From Chelatococcus sp. YT9 (GTDB taxonomy: Bacteria; Pseudomonadota; Alphaproteobacteria; Rhizobiales; Beijerinckiaceae), in NCBI RefSeq assembly GCF_018398315.1, contig NZ_JAHBRW010000001.1:3480501-3544500 (forward strand): a DNA stretch of 64,000 bases, in the 5' to 3' direction. Made by a program: the position numbers and the translations under genes. Shown one piece after another: positions 44,063-54,009 of this stretch. A model generated the notes under the pieces. That model was not told where the DNA came from. It made no database searches and saw only the letters and a list, made by a program, of their open reading frames with translations. Numbering within the stretch: position 1 is the first letter of the stretch; each line of letters opens with the position of its first letter.

Positions 44063-44489
44063 ATGACATCGCCATATCGCAACGCAACATTACTTCGCTG
44101 GCGCAAAGGTTGCAAGTGTCAATCTATGCTCTGTATGCATGGCACCCAAACGGCGCGATCTGGAGAGTGACGCACGAGCCAAGGTGCCAGAATGCCTCTC
44201 CCGCCGAAAACCCATTATGGAATAAACCTATAGCCGAATAGCTGTTTTATGCGGATGCAACGTTGACGTCGTACCGCAGTGGCATTGCGCGCGCATGATC
44301 ATGCTCGACATGCTGATGTTTGTTGCGTGTGTTGCGGATAAGGCACAGGCGGCATTGCCGAATGCGGGCGCTTTGTGGGTAAACTCTAGCGCCCATGCAA
44401 ATTGGAATTTGCGTCGAGATCTGTTTCATTCCTGGGGCCGATGGCGCATGAGTTGCGCACCTCAAACAATGAGGGCAGCATGGGACATC

Positions 44490-45527
44490 ATGATTGTTCC
44501 CATAGCACGAGTCACACTCCAGGATGTCGCTGACGAGGCAGGTGTTTCGCTCGCCACAGTGGACCGCGTCCTCAATGGTCGGCCGGGTGTCAGGGCTCGC
44601 ACGATGGCGCGGGTGCAGACTGCCATCGATCGGTTGGGCTATCGGCCTGATCCGTTGGCGGCGCGACTTGCCCGCAATGAGACGTTCCGCTTCTGCTTCA
44701 TCATGCCCGCTGGTAGCAACAGCTTCATGCGTCTCCTTGAGGAACAGATCGCTGCGACGGCCGATTGGCTGGCGGGCCAGCGCGCTTTCATCGACGTGCG
44801 GCGCGTCGATGTCTTCGACCCCGAGACTCTGGCGCAGGCGCTGGAAGCGCTCGACACGCGGTACCGAGGCGTCGCGGTTGTTGCCCTTGACCATCCGCGC
44901 GTGAGAGCAGCGATTGATGATCTCGTCGGGCGAGGCGTCGCCGTGGTTACATTGGTGTCAGATGCACCGGCCTCAAGGCGGCTGCGTTATGTCGGCATCG
45001 ACAATACGGCGGCCGGACGCACGGCAGGAGCGCTGCTCGGTCGCTTCGCGGCCGGGCGTAAGGGGACCATAGGTGTGGTTGCCGGTTCTCTGGCGTTGCG
45101 CGACCATGCTGAACGCCTGTTGGGATTCTTCCAGGTCGTTTCCGGCGAGTTCGAGGGCCTTCGCGTGCTCGCCGCGGAGGAGGGCAGGGACGATATCGCC
45201 CTGACTCAAAAGGTCGTCGAACAGATCATTTCCCGTAATCCCGATCTGGTGGGGCTCTATAACGCGGGCGCCGGTCTGCAAGGTTTGGCAGCGGCCGTCC
45301 GAGCGGCTCGGCGCGATCAGGACCTGATCATTGTTGGCCACGAATTGACCGGCCATTCGAGACGCCTCCTGCTGCACGGCGTGATCGATGCTGTCATCAA
45401 TCAGGATCCGGGACACGAGGCCCGTTCGGCCGCCCGCATTCTGCTGGCGCATTGCAGCGGCGAGCCGATCATCGCGGAGCAAGAACGCATCCGCATCGAC
45501 ATATTCCTCCGCGACAACCTGCCATAG
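44490..45527 (+). CDS. LacI-family transcriptional regulator
   Basis: A 345-residue regulator from about ATG 44490. N-terminal helix-turn-helix 'VTLQDVADEAGVSLATVDRV' and hinge 'GYRPDPLAARLARN', then a periplasmic-binding-like sensor domain ('GVAVVALDHPRVRAAIDDL', 'DLIIVGHELTGHSRRLL'). The frame is open upstream to 44295, where residues are not conserved. Sensor type fits CUT2 sugar importers, and a large CUT2 operon lies downstream on the other strand, so it may control it. Confidence 0.88.
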   Translation: MIVPIARVTLQDVADEAGVSLATVDRVLNGRPGVRARTMARVQTAIDRLGYRPDPLAARLARNETFRFCFIMPAGSNSFMRLLEEQIAATADWLAGQRAFIDVRRVDVFDPETLAQALEALDTRYRGVAVVALDHPRVRAAIDDLVGRGVAVVTLVSDAPASRRLRYVGIDNTAAGRTAGALLGRFAAGRKGTIGVVAGSLALRDHAERLLGFFQVVSGEFEGLRVLAAEEGRDDIALTQKVVEQIISRNPDLVGLYNAGAGLQGLAAAVRAARRDQDLIIVGHELTGHSRRLLLHGVIDAVINQDPGHEARSAARILLAHCSGEPIIAEQERIRIDIFLRDNLP

Positions 45528-45645
45528 CCCGCCATCGCCGTCTTTGGCCACAACTGCGGGGCTGGAGGCAGGCTCGGGCTGAGCCTTAGATTCGTCGTGA
45601 TTGCGATGAGAGATTGCAATGGAATAACCTGGCTAGGAGGCCCGA

Positions 45646-46638
45646 ATGCGCGCCGTTGTTGCGGGGTTCTTGTTGTGCGTGGCCGCGGTGGGCTTATGCC
45701 AGGCTGCGCCAGTTTCCGATCTCAAAGATGGGCGCGTCGGTACCATTGCGTTCGCCTCGCGAACACCGACTGGCCCCACCGAGATGATGGCCGGTGGCGG
45801 GCGACAATCGACGATCACCGGTCAGCTGGTTATTCCGACCACGTCGCAGACGCCCGCACCTGCGATGATCATCATGCACGGCAGTGGCGGCATTCTTCCG
45901 GGACGTGAGAATGAGTGGGCGGCACGTTTGAATGAGATGGGCGTGGCGACATTCGTGGTCGACAGCTTCGGGCCTCGCGGCTTCACAAGCACCGGCGATG
46001 ATCAGAGCAGGCTTCCACTGGCTGCGAGCGTGACCGATGCACTGACTGCGTTGAAGCTGCTCAGCTCTCATCCTGGCATCGCCCGTGACCGCATCGGAAT
46101 CGTCGGATACTCAAAGGGCGGTCAAATAGCGTTGTATACGACGCTCGAGCCTTTCCGGCGGGCGGTCATCGACGATGACCTGCGCTTTGCATTGCACATC
46201 GCCTTCTATTCATCTTGCTCGATTCCTTACAAATCGGAGGAGGTGTCGGCCGCGCCTGTCTTCCTCCTGCTCGGCGGCGACGATGACTACACGCCCGCAG
46301 CTCATTGTGGTCGTTACGTGGATTTTCTCCGCAGCAAGGGTGCCCCGGTGGAGATGTTCGTCTTCACCGGCGCCCATCATGGCTTTGATTTGCCGACGCC
46401 GGTGCGCTATCTGCCCCGAGCTCAAACTGCGCGGGACTGCGGCCTCGATATCGCGCTTGACCCGGTGGTGGCGCGGCGCTGGGACACAGGCCTGGTCGTC
46501 CCGCCAAGCGATATCGGTGCCTATTTACGTTCGTGCATGCAGCGCGGGGCTTCCTACGGGGGCAATCCCTCGGCGCGCGCCGAGGCCGGCCAAATCGTGG
46601 ACCGTGCAGTCCAGACATTCCTGCTGAAGCGGCAATAG
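45646..46638 (+). CDS. Secreted alpha/beta hydrolase (dienelactone-hydrolase-like)
   Basis: A 330-residue protein with a signal peptide (cut near CQA-AP). Fold marks: 'AMIIMHGSGGILPG' (oxyanion), nucleophile Ser in 'GIVGYSKGGQIAL', acid Asp in 'LLGGDDDYTP' and His in 'TGAHHGFDLP'. Members hydrolyse esters or lactones in the periplasm; substrate unknown. A GGAGG site precedes the ATG. Confidence 0.85.
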   Translation: MRAVVAGFLLCVAAVGLCQAAPVSDLKDGRVGTIAFASRTPTGPTEMMAGGGRQSTITGQLVIPTTSQTPAPAMIIMHGSGGILPGRENEWAARLNEMGVATFVVDSFGPRGFTSTGDDQSRLPLAASVTDALTALKLLSSHPGIARDRIGIVGYSKGGQIALYTTLEPFRRAVIDDDLRFALHIAFYSSCSIPYKSEEVSAAPVFLLLGGDDDYTPAAHCGRYVDFLRSKGAPVEMFVFTGAHHGFDLPTPVRYLPRAQTARDCGLDIALDPVVARRWDTGLVVPPSDIGAYLRSCMQRGASYGGNPSARAEAGQIVDRAVQTFLLKRQ

Positions 46639-46681
46639 CAAGGACCTGCGCCTGCCTGACAAGGGAGCATCGCAATTTTGC

Positions 46682-47458
46682 CTAAGCTGCCTTCTTCATG
46701 GCTTCATCCGCTGTCAATGCCGTCTCGCGTGTACCGGAAACGATCAGTTCCAGCACCTCACGTTCGGAGGTATGGGCGATGTAGCGATCACCGACATTCT
46801 CGCCTCGCTTCAGCACCATAATGCGGTCACCGACCTCGAAGATATCGGTGAGGCGGTGCGAGATGATGATTTGCGCAACACCCTGGCGTTTGAGCTCGCT
46901 CATGGTCTCGAGCAGCCGTTCGGTCGCCATGACGGACAGATTGGCGGTGGGCTCATCGAAGATAACGACTTTCGGATTGAAGGAGATGGCGCGCGCAATG
47001 GCTACCGATTGCTGCCGGCCGCCAGAGAGGCTCTCGACTTTCTGGAAGACGGAGTTGACGTCCACTTTTAACCGGGAGAGGACCGCCCGGGCCTCCTCAT
47101 ACATTCTCGGCCGGTCGACGAAGAGGCCGAAACGCCTTGGCCAGCGGCCGAGAAAGATATTCTGTCCGACGTCCATGTTTCCGCAGAGCGCGAAATCCTG
47201 ATAGATCATTTCGATCCCAAGATCACGGCTTTCATGCGGGCTCTTGAAGTGGGTGATCTCGCCATTCACGAGCACATCGCCGCCGTCGCGCGTGTAAGCA
47301 CCGGTCAGGACCTTCATAAGAGTGGATTTGCCTGCGGAGTTGTCGCCCACGAGGCCGAGAATCTCACCCGGCATGAGATGGAGATCGACATCCCGCAGGG
47401 CTTGGACGGCGCCGAAAGTCTTGATGATGCCGCGCATCGTGATGATCGGGGTGGTCAT
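46682..47458 (-). CDS. ABC sugar importer ATPase (CUT2 type) 1
   Basis: A 258-residue ATPase from ATG 47458, which overlaps the fused permease stop (ATGA). Walker A 'GDNSAGKST' (usual Gly after GDN replaced by Ser), signature 'LSGGRQQSVAIARA', Walker B 'VVIFDEPTANL' and H-loop 'IIISHRLTDI'. It is a single-domain ATPase, not the doubled RbsA form. Last gene of the reverse importer operon. Confidence 0.9.
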   Translation of the reverse strand: MTTPIITMRGIIKTFGAVQALRDVDLHLMPGEILGLVGDNSAGKSTLMKVLTGAYTRDGGDVLVNGEITHFKSPHESRDLGIEMIYQDFALCGNMDVGQNIFLGRWPRRFGLFVDRPRMYEEARAVLSRLKVDVNSVFQKVESLSGGRQQSVAIARAISFNPKVVIFDEPTANLSVMATERLLETMSELKRQGVAQIIISHRLTDIFEVGDRIMVLKRGENVGDRYIAHTSEREVLELIVSGTRETALTADEAMKKAA

Positions 47459-49749
47459 GCTGCTACTCCTGCCGCGCGGGCATCGTGACGGGCCTGGGCG
47501 CGGGCTTGTCGCCGCCGCTTCCATTCTCCCAAGATGTTGTTCTGCCGGAACCAGATGTCACCGATTACCGCCGCCAAAAGAATGAGGCCGATGAATACGT
47601 TCATCCAATGTTGTGGCATAACGAAGGACGAGCCATCGCTGAGGAAAATCTGCAGTGACAGCAGCGCCCGGATGAGGGTTATGACAGCCGCACCGGCGAG
47701 CGAGCCAATGATCGTGCCATAGCCGCCGAAGATCGAGCCACCGCCAATGATCACCGAGGCTATCGCGTCGAGCTCGCGCAACTGGCCAGCGGCCGGATTG
47801 AAGCTCCGATAATAGGCGACATAGATGACGCCGGCCGCCGCCGCACAGAGCGAGGAGAACACGAGCGACAGGAGGCGCACGCGCTTGGTGTTGATGCCCG
47901 CGTAGCTGGCCGCCCGCTCGTTGCCGCCCGTGGCATAGACCTTCTGGCCAAAGGACATGGCCCCGAGAACAACCGCGGCGAGGATAGCGACGATAGCTAG
48001 GAACAGGGTCTGCACGCTGACCGCACGCGCCACTGCGGCAAAGGCTCCTGTCGCATGAACGCCAAACGATTCGAGCACGACCGAAAGGTTGCGGCCGAGG
48101 AGATTATAGGCTTCCGGAAAGCCCGACAGCTGACGCCCGGAGACAAGCCAGGCGGCCAGCCCGCGTGCGATATAGAACATGCCGAGCGTTGCGACGAAGG
48201 CTGGCATGCCAATCTTGGCAGTGAGCCAACCGTTGAACAGCCCGCAGGCAAGCCCAGCGGCAAGCGCCAGTACCACGGCGGTTGCGGGATCACCGCCAAG
48301 TTCCTTCATGGTGAAGGCCGCGACCGCGCCCGAGAGGGCGAGCACCGAGCCGACCGAAAGGTCGATATCGCCATTGGCAATGACATAGGTGAGGCCAAGC
48401 GACAGCAGGCCGATCTCCGTGAACGCCAAGAGCAGGTTGAAGGAGTTGTCAAGCGAACCCCAGAAATCCGGTCGCAGCCAGAAGCCAGCCGCCCACAACA
48501 CCACCATCAGGATAATGGCCGCAGCGTCACGGCGGTGCAGGAAAGCACGCAACCCACGCAGGCCGACACCGCGTGCATCGCTCGCCGCGCCCATGGTCTT
48601 AACACCCACGATCGCAATACCGCCGCTATCTGCGGAAGCCGGCACGTCACGCCGCAGCAGCCAACCCTTCAGCCGGCCCAGCACGTTGCCGCGTACAACC
48701 AGAGGTTCAAGCAACACGGCGCCCAGCAGCAGAAGGCCAAGGAACGCTGGTACGGCGCCGGGCGGCAGTTGCGCCATCGCCGCCACTTCCATTTTGACAC
48801 CGCCAACATCAATGACCCGCGTCGTCGGCACTCCTTCCCGCAGCACCTTGTCAATGAGCACGACCAGCGCCGCGCCGAGGCATGCGCCGAGCACACGACC
48901 ACGCCCGCCAGCAATCGAGGCGCCGCCAACAATGACGGCCGCGATGACGATGAGCTCCGCACCCTGGCCGTATTGCGATGTCACGCCCTTGTCCTGGGCG
49001 ACATTCATCAGGCCGGCCACCGCCGCGCAGAAGGAAGACAGCATGAAGGCACGGACACGCACCCAGCGTGTGTTGATGCCGGCGTATTGGGCAGCCTGGT
49101 CATTGCCGCCTGTCGCGTAGGTCTCGTAGCCGATGCGGGTCTTCGCAAGCAGCAGGGCGCCGACGGCCGCGAAAAGCAGGAAGATAAGGATCTGGTTGTT
49201 GAAGCCGAGTCCGTTGGTTTCGCCCAGGGCGAAGAAGCCATAGTCGCGCGCCTTGATGTCGTAGCCGATGGTCTTGCCACCGGTTAGCCCGAGCACAACA
49301 CCGCGCCCGATGAACAGCATCGTCAGCGTCGCGATGAAGGGCGGAACGCGCAGAATGGCGACGAGGACACCGTTGATCAACCCGACCAGAAGGCCAAGGC
49401 CAAGGCAGATCGCCGTGGCTGTGCCCGCATCGATATCGAGATGCGTCGGGGCGAACAGGATCGAGAAGCTGACAGCGACGAGCCCGAGTGTCGATCCGAC
49501 CGAAAGATCGAGATCGCGGTTGACGATCACGAAGGTCATGCCAACTGCCATGACCCCGAAGCGTGCCGTGTCGCGCAGAACCGCCGAAATTGCATCAGTC
49601 GTGCCGAAAAAGGCGGGGTTGATCAATACGCCCGCCAGATAGAGCAGGGCCATAAAGGCGAGAAGGCCGGCCTCCCAGCTGCCCAGCAACTGCGAGGGCA
49701 ACTTCACCCGTCCACGTGGGGTGGGGCCGGCGGTCATTTCAAGCGACAT
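47455..49749 (-). CDS. Double-length CUT2 permease: two permease domains fused in one chain
   Basis: A 764-residue membrane protein made of two BPD_transp_2 (RbsC-like) domains in tandem. The first is about 20-375 ('AGINTRWVRVRAFMLSSFCA', 'VIVGGASIAGGRGRVLGACLG'), the second about 400-745 ('AGINTKRVRLLSLVFSSLCA', 'VIIGGGSIFGGYGTIIGSLAG'). Each has some eight to ten membrane segments. The linker (376-400) is short and polar. There is no stop, frameshift or repeat scar, so the fusion is real. It likely replaces a permease homodimer. Confidence 0.9.
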   Translation of the reverse strand: MSLEMTAGPTPRGRVKLPSQLLGSWEAGLLAFMALLYLAGVLINPAFFGTTDAISAVLRDTARFGVMAVGMTFVIVNRDLDLSVGSTLGLVAVSFSILFAPTHLDIDAGTATAICLGLGLLVGLINGVLVAILRVPPFIATLTMLFIGRGVVLGLTGGKTIGYDIKARDYGFFALGETNGLGFNNQILIFLLFAAVGALLLAKTRIGYETYATGGNDQAAQYAGINTRWVRVRAFMLSSFCAAVAGLMNVAQDKGVTSQYGQGAELIVIAAVIVGGASIAGGRGRVLGACLGAALVVLIDKVLREGVPTTRVIDVGGVKMEVAAMAQLPPGAVPAFLGLLLLGAVLLEPLVVRGNVLGRLKGWLLRRDVPASADSGGIAIVGVKTMGAASDARGVGLRGLRAFLHRRDAAAIILMVVLWAAGFWLRPDFWGSLDNSFNLLLAFTEIGLLSLGLTYVIANGDIDLSVGSVLALSGAVAAFTMKELGGDPATAVVLALAAGLACGLFNGWLTAKIGMPAFVATLGMFYIARGLAAWLVSGRQLSGFPEAYNLLGRNLSVVLESFGVHATGAFAAVARAVSVQTLFLAIVAILAAVVLGAMSFGQKVYATGGNERAASYAGINTKRVRLLSLVFSSLCAAAAGVIYVAYYRSFNPAAGQLRELDAIASVIIGGGSIFGGYGTIIGSLAGAAVITLIRALLSLQIFLSDGSSFVMPQHWMNVFIGLILLAAVIGDIWFRQNNILGEWKRRRQARAQARHDARAAGVAA

Positions 49750-49973
49750 ACAGCTTCCATTCTCAAACGCGCTGGCGCGGGGCCGCCATCACGAACACGC
49801 CTCGGCAAGGGGCGCGTTCGACATATCAGCAGCGAGCCGATCGAAGCAGGACGAGGCGGCAAAAGCTGCCGGGATTGGCGGGCTCTTGCCGCTCGCATCG
49901 ATCGCCCCGCGCCTGTTTGTTGCGCTCGCAAGGCCACGCTGATCGGTGCAGCTGTGGCTCTTGCGGAAATCAA

Positions 49974-51056
49974 TCAGTTTTCGAAGCGCTTTCCGACTTT
50001 GTCGACGCTGTCCTTGGTCACAAGCTGGGCGCGCGTGTCCAGGTTGGCTGCCGAAATGCCCCGGTCGATCTGCAGATAGAGCTGCGCCACCGGCCAGAAG
50101 CCTTGCAAGAAGGGCTGCTGACCGAGCGAGCCGGTGAGCGCGCCCGTCCGGATTTGCTCCTGCTGCTTCGGGCCTAGGTCAAAGCCGAAGGCACAAACCT
50201 TCCCGTTCAGCTTGAGCTGGCTAATGGCATCCCCAAGGGCCGGGGTCACGAAGCCATTGGCGGCGAAGGCGCCGACAACATCCTTGCGGCTTTCAATCAG
50301 GGTCACGATTGAGCCCACGATGTTGTCCTTGTCGACGTCAATTCCGATGTTCTGAGGACCGGCGTCGACTTTGAAATCCTTCAGCTTGCCTGCCGCGTTC
50401 AGCGCCTTCACCGTGGCTTGAAAGGCGGCGGTGATGCGGTTGTTCACCTCGACATTGCCGAGAGTGGTGGTTGATGGAAAGATGATGCTGCCGCCCTTGA
50501 CGTCATTTTTGATCAGGCACTGCGCCAGAGCCTCACCGCCGATTGCGGCTGCGCCGGCGTCCTGCCCGGTATGAGATATCTGCGAACGGCTGGCGAGATT
50601 AGGATCGAACGAATTGGTGGTAGCGACCGGGATGCCCTTGGCCTGGAGCTTCTTGACGATGTCGTCGTAGGCGCCGGACTGCGGCGTGGTCATGATCACG
50701 CCGTCGATCGTCGGGTCGTTGATCACCTGGTTGATGATCTCGATCTCACGCGGAATGTCGTCGACAGGCGCCTCCGACCCGAGCGTGATGAGATTGATCC
50801 CGAAGGCGTTGGCCGCTGCTTTTGCCCCGACATATGTGGGGTCGAAGAACCCGTTGCCAGCCGTATGGGTTATGATGGCGAAGGTCAGCTTGCCATCCTT
50901 CGAGTTGAAATTCTTAGTATCTGGCGATTCCTTCGCTGCGTCTTCGAAGGAATAACCACCCACGGCCTTCGAGAGCGCGCCGGACTGAGCATGGGCCGCA
51001 ACACTGCCCAAGGAAACGCCAGCCACAAGCGCGGTGGCAAGAGCGAAGGTTTTCAT
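49974..51056 (-). CDS. CUT2-type sugar-binding protein 1
   Basis: A 360-residue periplasmic binding protein from ATG 51056 (GGGGAGG site). The signal peptide ends near AHA-QS. The fold of family peripla_BP_4 is visible: 'KLTFAIITHTAGNGFFDPTY', 'INQVINDPTIDGVIMTTPQS', 'VAGSIVTLIESRKD'-like later region and 'GSLGQQPFLQGFWPVAQLYL'. Next to the fused permease, so the two likely form one importer. Confidence 0.9.
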   Translation of the reverse strand: MKTFALATALVAGVSLGSVAAHAQSGALSKAVGGYSFEDAAKESPDTKNFNSKDGKLTFAIITHTAGNGFFDPTYVGAKAAANAFGINLITLGSEAPVDDIPREIEIINQVINDPTIDGVIMTTPQSGAYDDIVKKLQAKGIPVATTNSFDPNLASRSQISHTGQDAGAAAIGGEALAQCLIKNDVKGGSIIFPSTTTLGNVEVNNRITAAFQATVKALNAAGKLKDFKVDAGPQNIGIDVDKDNIVGSIVTLIESRKDVVGAFAANGFVTPALGDAISQLKLNGKVCAFGFDLGPKQQEQIRTGALTGSLGQQPFLQGFWPVAQLYLQIDRGISAANLDTRAQLVTKDSVDKVGKRFEN

Positions 51057-51211
51057 TTGATGCCTCCCCAACAGGTCATTTGATAAAGCGCCGGACAACG
51101 CTGCCCGTGCCTGTACATGTTTATGCTGCACTAATCTTTTGCAGGATGGATCCCGATACTTGCAATTTGTGCGGCGCGGAAGGGAGAGCTGACCTTTCCC
51201 TTCGCGATGGC

Positions 51212-52165
51212 TCACTTCAGAAACTCGGCCACATTGTCTTTGGTGACGACATCAAGGCCAACATAGGTGATCGGCTCGACCTTCTCGCCTTTCTTCAGCG
51301 CCAACAGGATGTCCATCGCCTTCTCGCCCATTTCGAAGGGACGCTGTCCCACGAGCACATTGGCGTAGCCGTCGCGCAGGAGCTCAAGCTCCACCTTGAG
51401 AGTGTCAGGCATCACGAGTGCGAGCTTGCCGCTCTCGTAGTTTTTCTTGTGGGCATTCACGAAGCCCTTGTAGGCCTCGGGAGCAAAGAGCGCCCATCCT
51501 CCGACCGGCACCACCGCATCCACATCGGGATTGGCCGTGACCATGTCACTAAGCTGCTGAACAGCGAGCGCCGAGTCGTCATTGCAGTAGCTCGGCGATC
51601 CGCTGGCTTCCTTCCAGCCCGCCGCCTTCACCACTTCATAGAGGCCGGCAAGCCGCTCGTTCAGATTCTCGGCGGCCGGTCCTCCGGATTGGGTGATGAA
51701 CGCGCCGGGCTGTGGCTTGCGCTTGATAAGCTCGCGCCCGAGCTGGCGTCCCATTTCCTTGTTGTCCGTGCCGACATAGGCTTGGCGCGCAGACTTCGGT
51801 GAATCCGCATCGAAGGTGATGACGGCGATGCCCGCGTCGCGCGCCTGCTTGATGACATTGACTGCAGCCTCGGCATCGGACACTGAGATCGCCAATCCGT
51901 CCACCCGCTGCGTGATGAGATCCTGAATGATCTGCACTTGGCTTGCGGGCTCGTGCTCGATCGGCCCTTTGTAGATGCATTCTACGTTGCCAAGTTCCTT
52001 CGCGCGCTTCATGCACCCGTCGCGTGACAGGTCGAAATACGGGTTGTTCATCGCCTTCGGGACAATGGCGAAGCGCATTGTCTGTTGAGCCACAGCGGGC
52101 GGCGCTAGAGCCGGCGCTGCGATGGCGGCTGCTGCGAGAGCCGCTAAAAGAAAGCGTTTCATCAT
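51212..52165 (-). CDS. CUT2-type sugar-binding protein 2
   Basis: A 317-residue periplasmic binding protein with signal peptide (cut near AVA-QQ). RbsB-like pattern: 'MRFAIVPKAMNNPYFDLSRD', 'LITQRVDGLAISVSD', 'AGIAVITFDADSP', 'QAYVGTDNKEMGRQLGREL'. It sits between binding protein 1 and the normal permease and likely serves the latter. Confidence 0.92.
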   Translation of the reverse strand: MMKRFLLAALAAAAIAAPALAPPAVAQQTMRFAIVPKAMNNPYFDLSRDGCMKRAKELGNVECIYKGPIEHEPASQVQIIQDLITQRVDGLAISVSDAEAAVNVIKQARDAGIAVITFDADSPKSARQAYVGTDNKEMGRQLGRELIKRKPQPGAFITQSGGPAAENLNERLAGLYEVVKAAGWKEASGSPSYCNDDSALAVQQLSDMVTANPDVDAVVPVGGWALFAPEAYKGFVNAHKKNYESGKLALVMPDTLKVELELLRDGYANVLVGQRPFEMGEKAMDILLALKKGEKVEPITYVGLDVVTKDNVAEFLK

Positions 52166-52228
52166 TTCTCTCCCTACCTTGCGCGTGAGGCTTATCGTGC
52201 CCCTGTGACGTATGTGCCGGCGGCCTGC

Positions 52229-53269
52229 TCAAGCCGCGCGGAGGCTCCTTAATCGGTCGACGATGGCGGCGAAGATGATGATCATGCCAATGATTGCGGT
52301 TTGCCAGTAGCTATCCGCGCCGGCCAGCACGAGACCGTTGCGGATGACTTCTATCAGCGCGGCGCCGATGATCGCACCAACGGGCCCGCCCGTTCCACCG
52401 GCGAGGTTTGCGCCACCGATCACCGCGGCGGCGATAATGGTGAGTTCGTAGCCTGTAGCCAGGTTAGCCTGCGCCGCGCCAAGCCAGCCTGACATGAGAA
52501 TGCCGGCGAAGCCGGCGGTGGCGCTGCAGGCGACGTAGACCCCGATCTTGACGCGTTCCACGGCAACGCCCGTCAAGGCGGCGGCGCGTTCATTGCCCCC
52601 GATTGCGAAGATATGGCGCCCAGCTGCCGTGTGATGCAGCACGAAGCCCATGATCGCCGCCCCGACGAGAAGATAAACGAGCGGGATGGGCAATCCGAAC
52701 AGCTTGCCGTTGGTCAGGGCATAGAATGTATCGACTCCGGGTCCTCCCGGTGCCTGGCTGCGGCCTTTGGTGATCACATAGGTGAGCCCGCGGCAGATCG
52801 ACAGCATGCCGAGCGTCACCACGAACGGCGAAAGCTTGAGACGCGCGATGAGTAAGCCGTTCACGAGCCCGATGAAGCCCGAGATCGCCAGTCCGATGAG
52901 CAGCGCAAGAGGCATGGAGACGAAGCCGAGTGCTGTCTCCGCAATCCACTTCATGACGATCATCGTCACGACTGCTGTCAGCGCCATGACGGATCCGACC
53001 GAAAGGTCGATCCCGCCTGTAATGATGACGAGCGTCGCACCGAGCGCCACGATGCCGACATAAGAAAAGTTCTGCGATGTGCGCAGCAGGTTCTCCGGGC
53101 TGAGGAAATTGTCGGCCACGAAGGAGATGGCAATGGTGATGATGAGGAAGGCCAGGACGACATAGGCCGTCTGCGACGCAAAAAAGCCGCGCTGCCACCA
53201 AGCCGCGCGGCCAACATTGGTAAAACCGTTTTCGCTCGTATGTCGTCCGGCCGTCGATAAATCGTCCAT
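52229..53269 (-). CDS. CUT2-type sugar permease (normal length)
   Basis: A 346-residue RbsC-like permease, eight to ten membrane segments, with 'GGIDLSVGSVMALTAVVTMI' and 'AAAVIGGANLAGGTGGPVGA'. Its ATG overlaps the ATPase stop (TGATG). The N-terminal 25 residues are polar. Confidence 0.92.
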   Translation of the reverse strand: MDDLSTAGRHTSENGFTNVGRAAWWQRGFFASQTAYVVLAFLIITIAISFVADNFLSPENLLRTSQNFSYVGIVALGATLVIITGGIDLSVGSVMALTAVVTMIVMKWIAETALGFVSMPLALLIGLAISGFIGLVNGLLIARLKLSPFVVTLGMLSICRGLTYVITKGRSQAPGGPGVDTFYALTNGKLFGLPIPLVYLLVGAAIMGFVLHHTAAGRHIFAIGGNERAAALTGVAVERVKIGVYVACSATAGFAGILMSGWLGAAQANLATGYELTIIAAAVIGGANLAGGTGGPVGAIIGAALIEVIRNGLVLAGADSYWQTAIIGMIIIFAAIVDRLRSLRAA

Positions 53270-54009
53270 CAGGCGGCCTCCTTGGCCCCGGTGATAAGGG
53301 CGGTGACCTCTTCCGGGCTCGAGCTTCCAATCGGCTTATCAGCCACCTTGGATCCGCGCCGCAGCACCACAACGCGATCGCAAACGGTGAAGACATCCGG
53401 CATGCGATGCGAAATCAATATCACCGCGATACCAGCGTCGCGCAGGCGGCGGATCAGATCGAGCACCTCTGCGACCTGGCGCACCGAAATTGCCGCGGTC
53501 GGCTCGTCCATCAGCACGAGCTTGGCCTTCTTGAGCCGCGTGCGAGCGATGGCAACGGCCTGGCGCTGGCCACCGGACATCTGCCGTACGAGATCATCGG
53601 CGCGCGTTTCCGACTTCAGTTCCTGGAACAGTTCCGAAGCGCGCTTGTTCATCGCCGCATGATCGAGAACCATCACAGGCCCCAGCCGCCGCTTGAGTTC
53701 ACGGCCGAGAAAGACGTTGGCTGCGGCTGTCAGATTATCGGCGAGAGCAAGGTCCTGATAGACCACCTCGATGCCGACGGAGCGTGCATCGATCGGACGC
53801 GAAAAATGCATGGGCTGATCATCGAAGACCATCGTGCCGTGAGAGGGTGGGAAATTGCCCGCAATGATCTTTACGAGCGTAGATTTCCCAGCGCCATTAT
53901 CGCCCATCAGGCCCACGACTTCGCCGGCCGCGACCGTGAGGTCGATCTCCGACAAGGCGCGTATGGCGCCGAATTCCTTGCTCACCCCCTGCAGTCTCAG
54001 GAGCGTCAA
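53269..54009 (-). CDS. ABC sugar importer ATPase (CUT2 type) 2
   Basis: A 246-residue ATPase starting at a TTG (54009) with a GGGAGAG site before it; the frame is open to 54138, but the extra residues are not conserved. Walker A 'GDNGAGKST', signature 'MSGGQRQAVAIARTRL', Walker B 'LVLMDEPTAAIS'. First gene of the operon. Single-domain form. Confidence 0.88.
   Translation of the reverse strand: MTLLRLQGVSKEFGAIRALSEIDLTVAAGEVVGLMGDNGAGKSTLVKIIAGNFPPSHGTMVFDDQPMHFSRPIDARSVGIEVVYQDLALADNLTAAANVFLGRELKRRLGPVMVLDHAAMNKRASELFQELKSETRADDLVRQMSGGQRQAVAIARTRLKKAKLVLMDEPTAAISVRQVAEVLDLIRRLRDAGIAVILISHRMPDVFTVCDRVVVLRRGSKVADKPIGSSSPEEVTALITGAKEAA

Larger units (their letters stand above)
43631..44489. 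other. Gene-free region carrying two putative small RNAs
   Basis: 859 bp between the amidase and the LacI-type gene. It holds a forward hairpin pair (43852-43910), a reverse mmgR-like sRNA (43990-44062) and a 13-bp inverted repeat enclosing the latter. The rest (44063-44489) is AT-richer, with a TTGACA hexamer on the reverse strand at 44117-44122. Confidence 0.6.

Noticed and set aside
48055-49287. 410-residue forward frame opposite the fused permease
   Set aside because: It is the exact antisense of the permease gene, is rich in His/Gln/Arg low-complexity sequence and has no recognisable domain.
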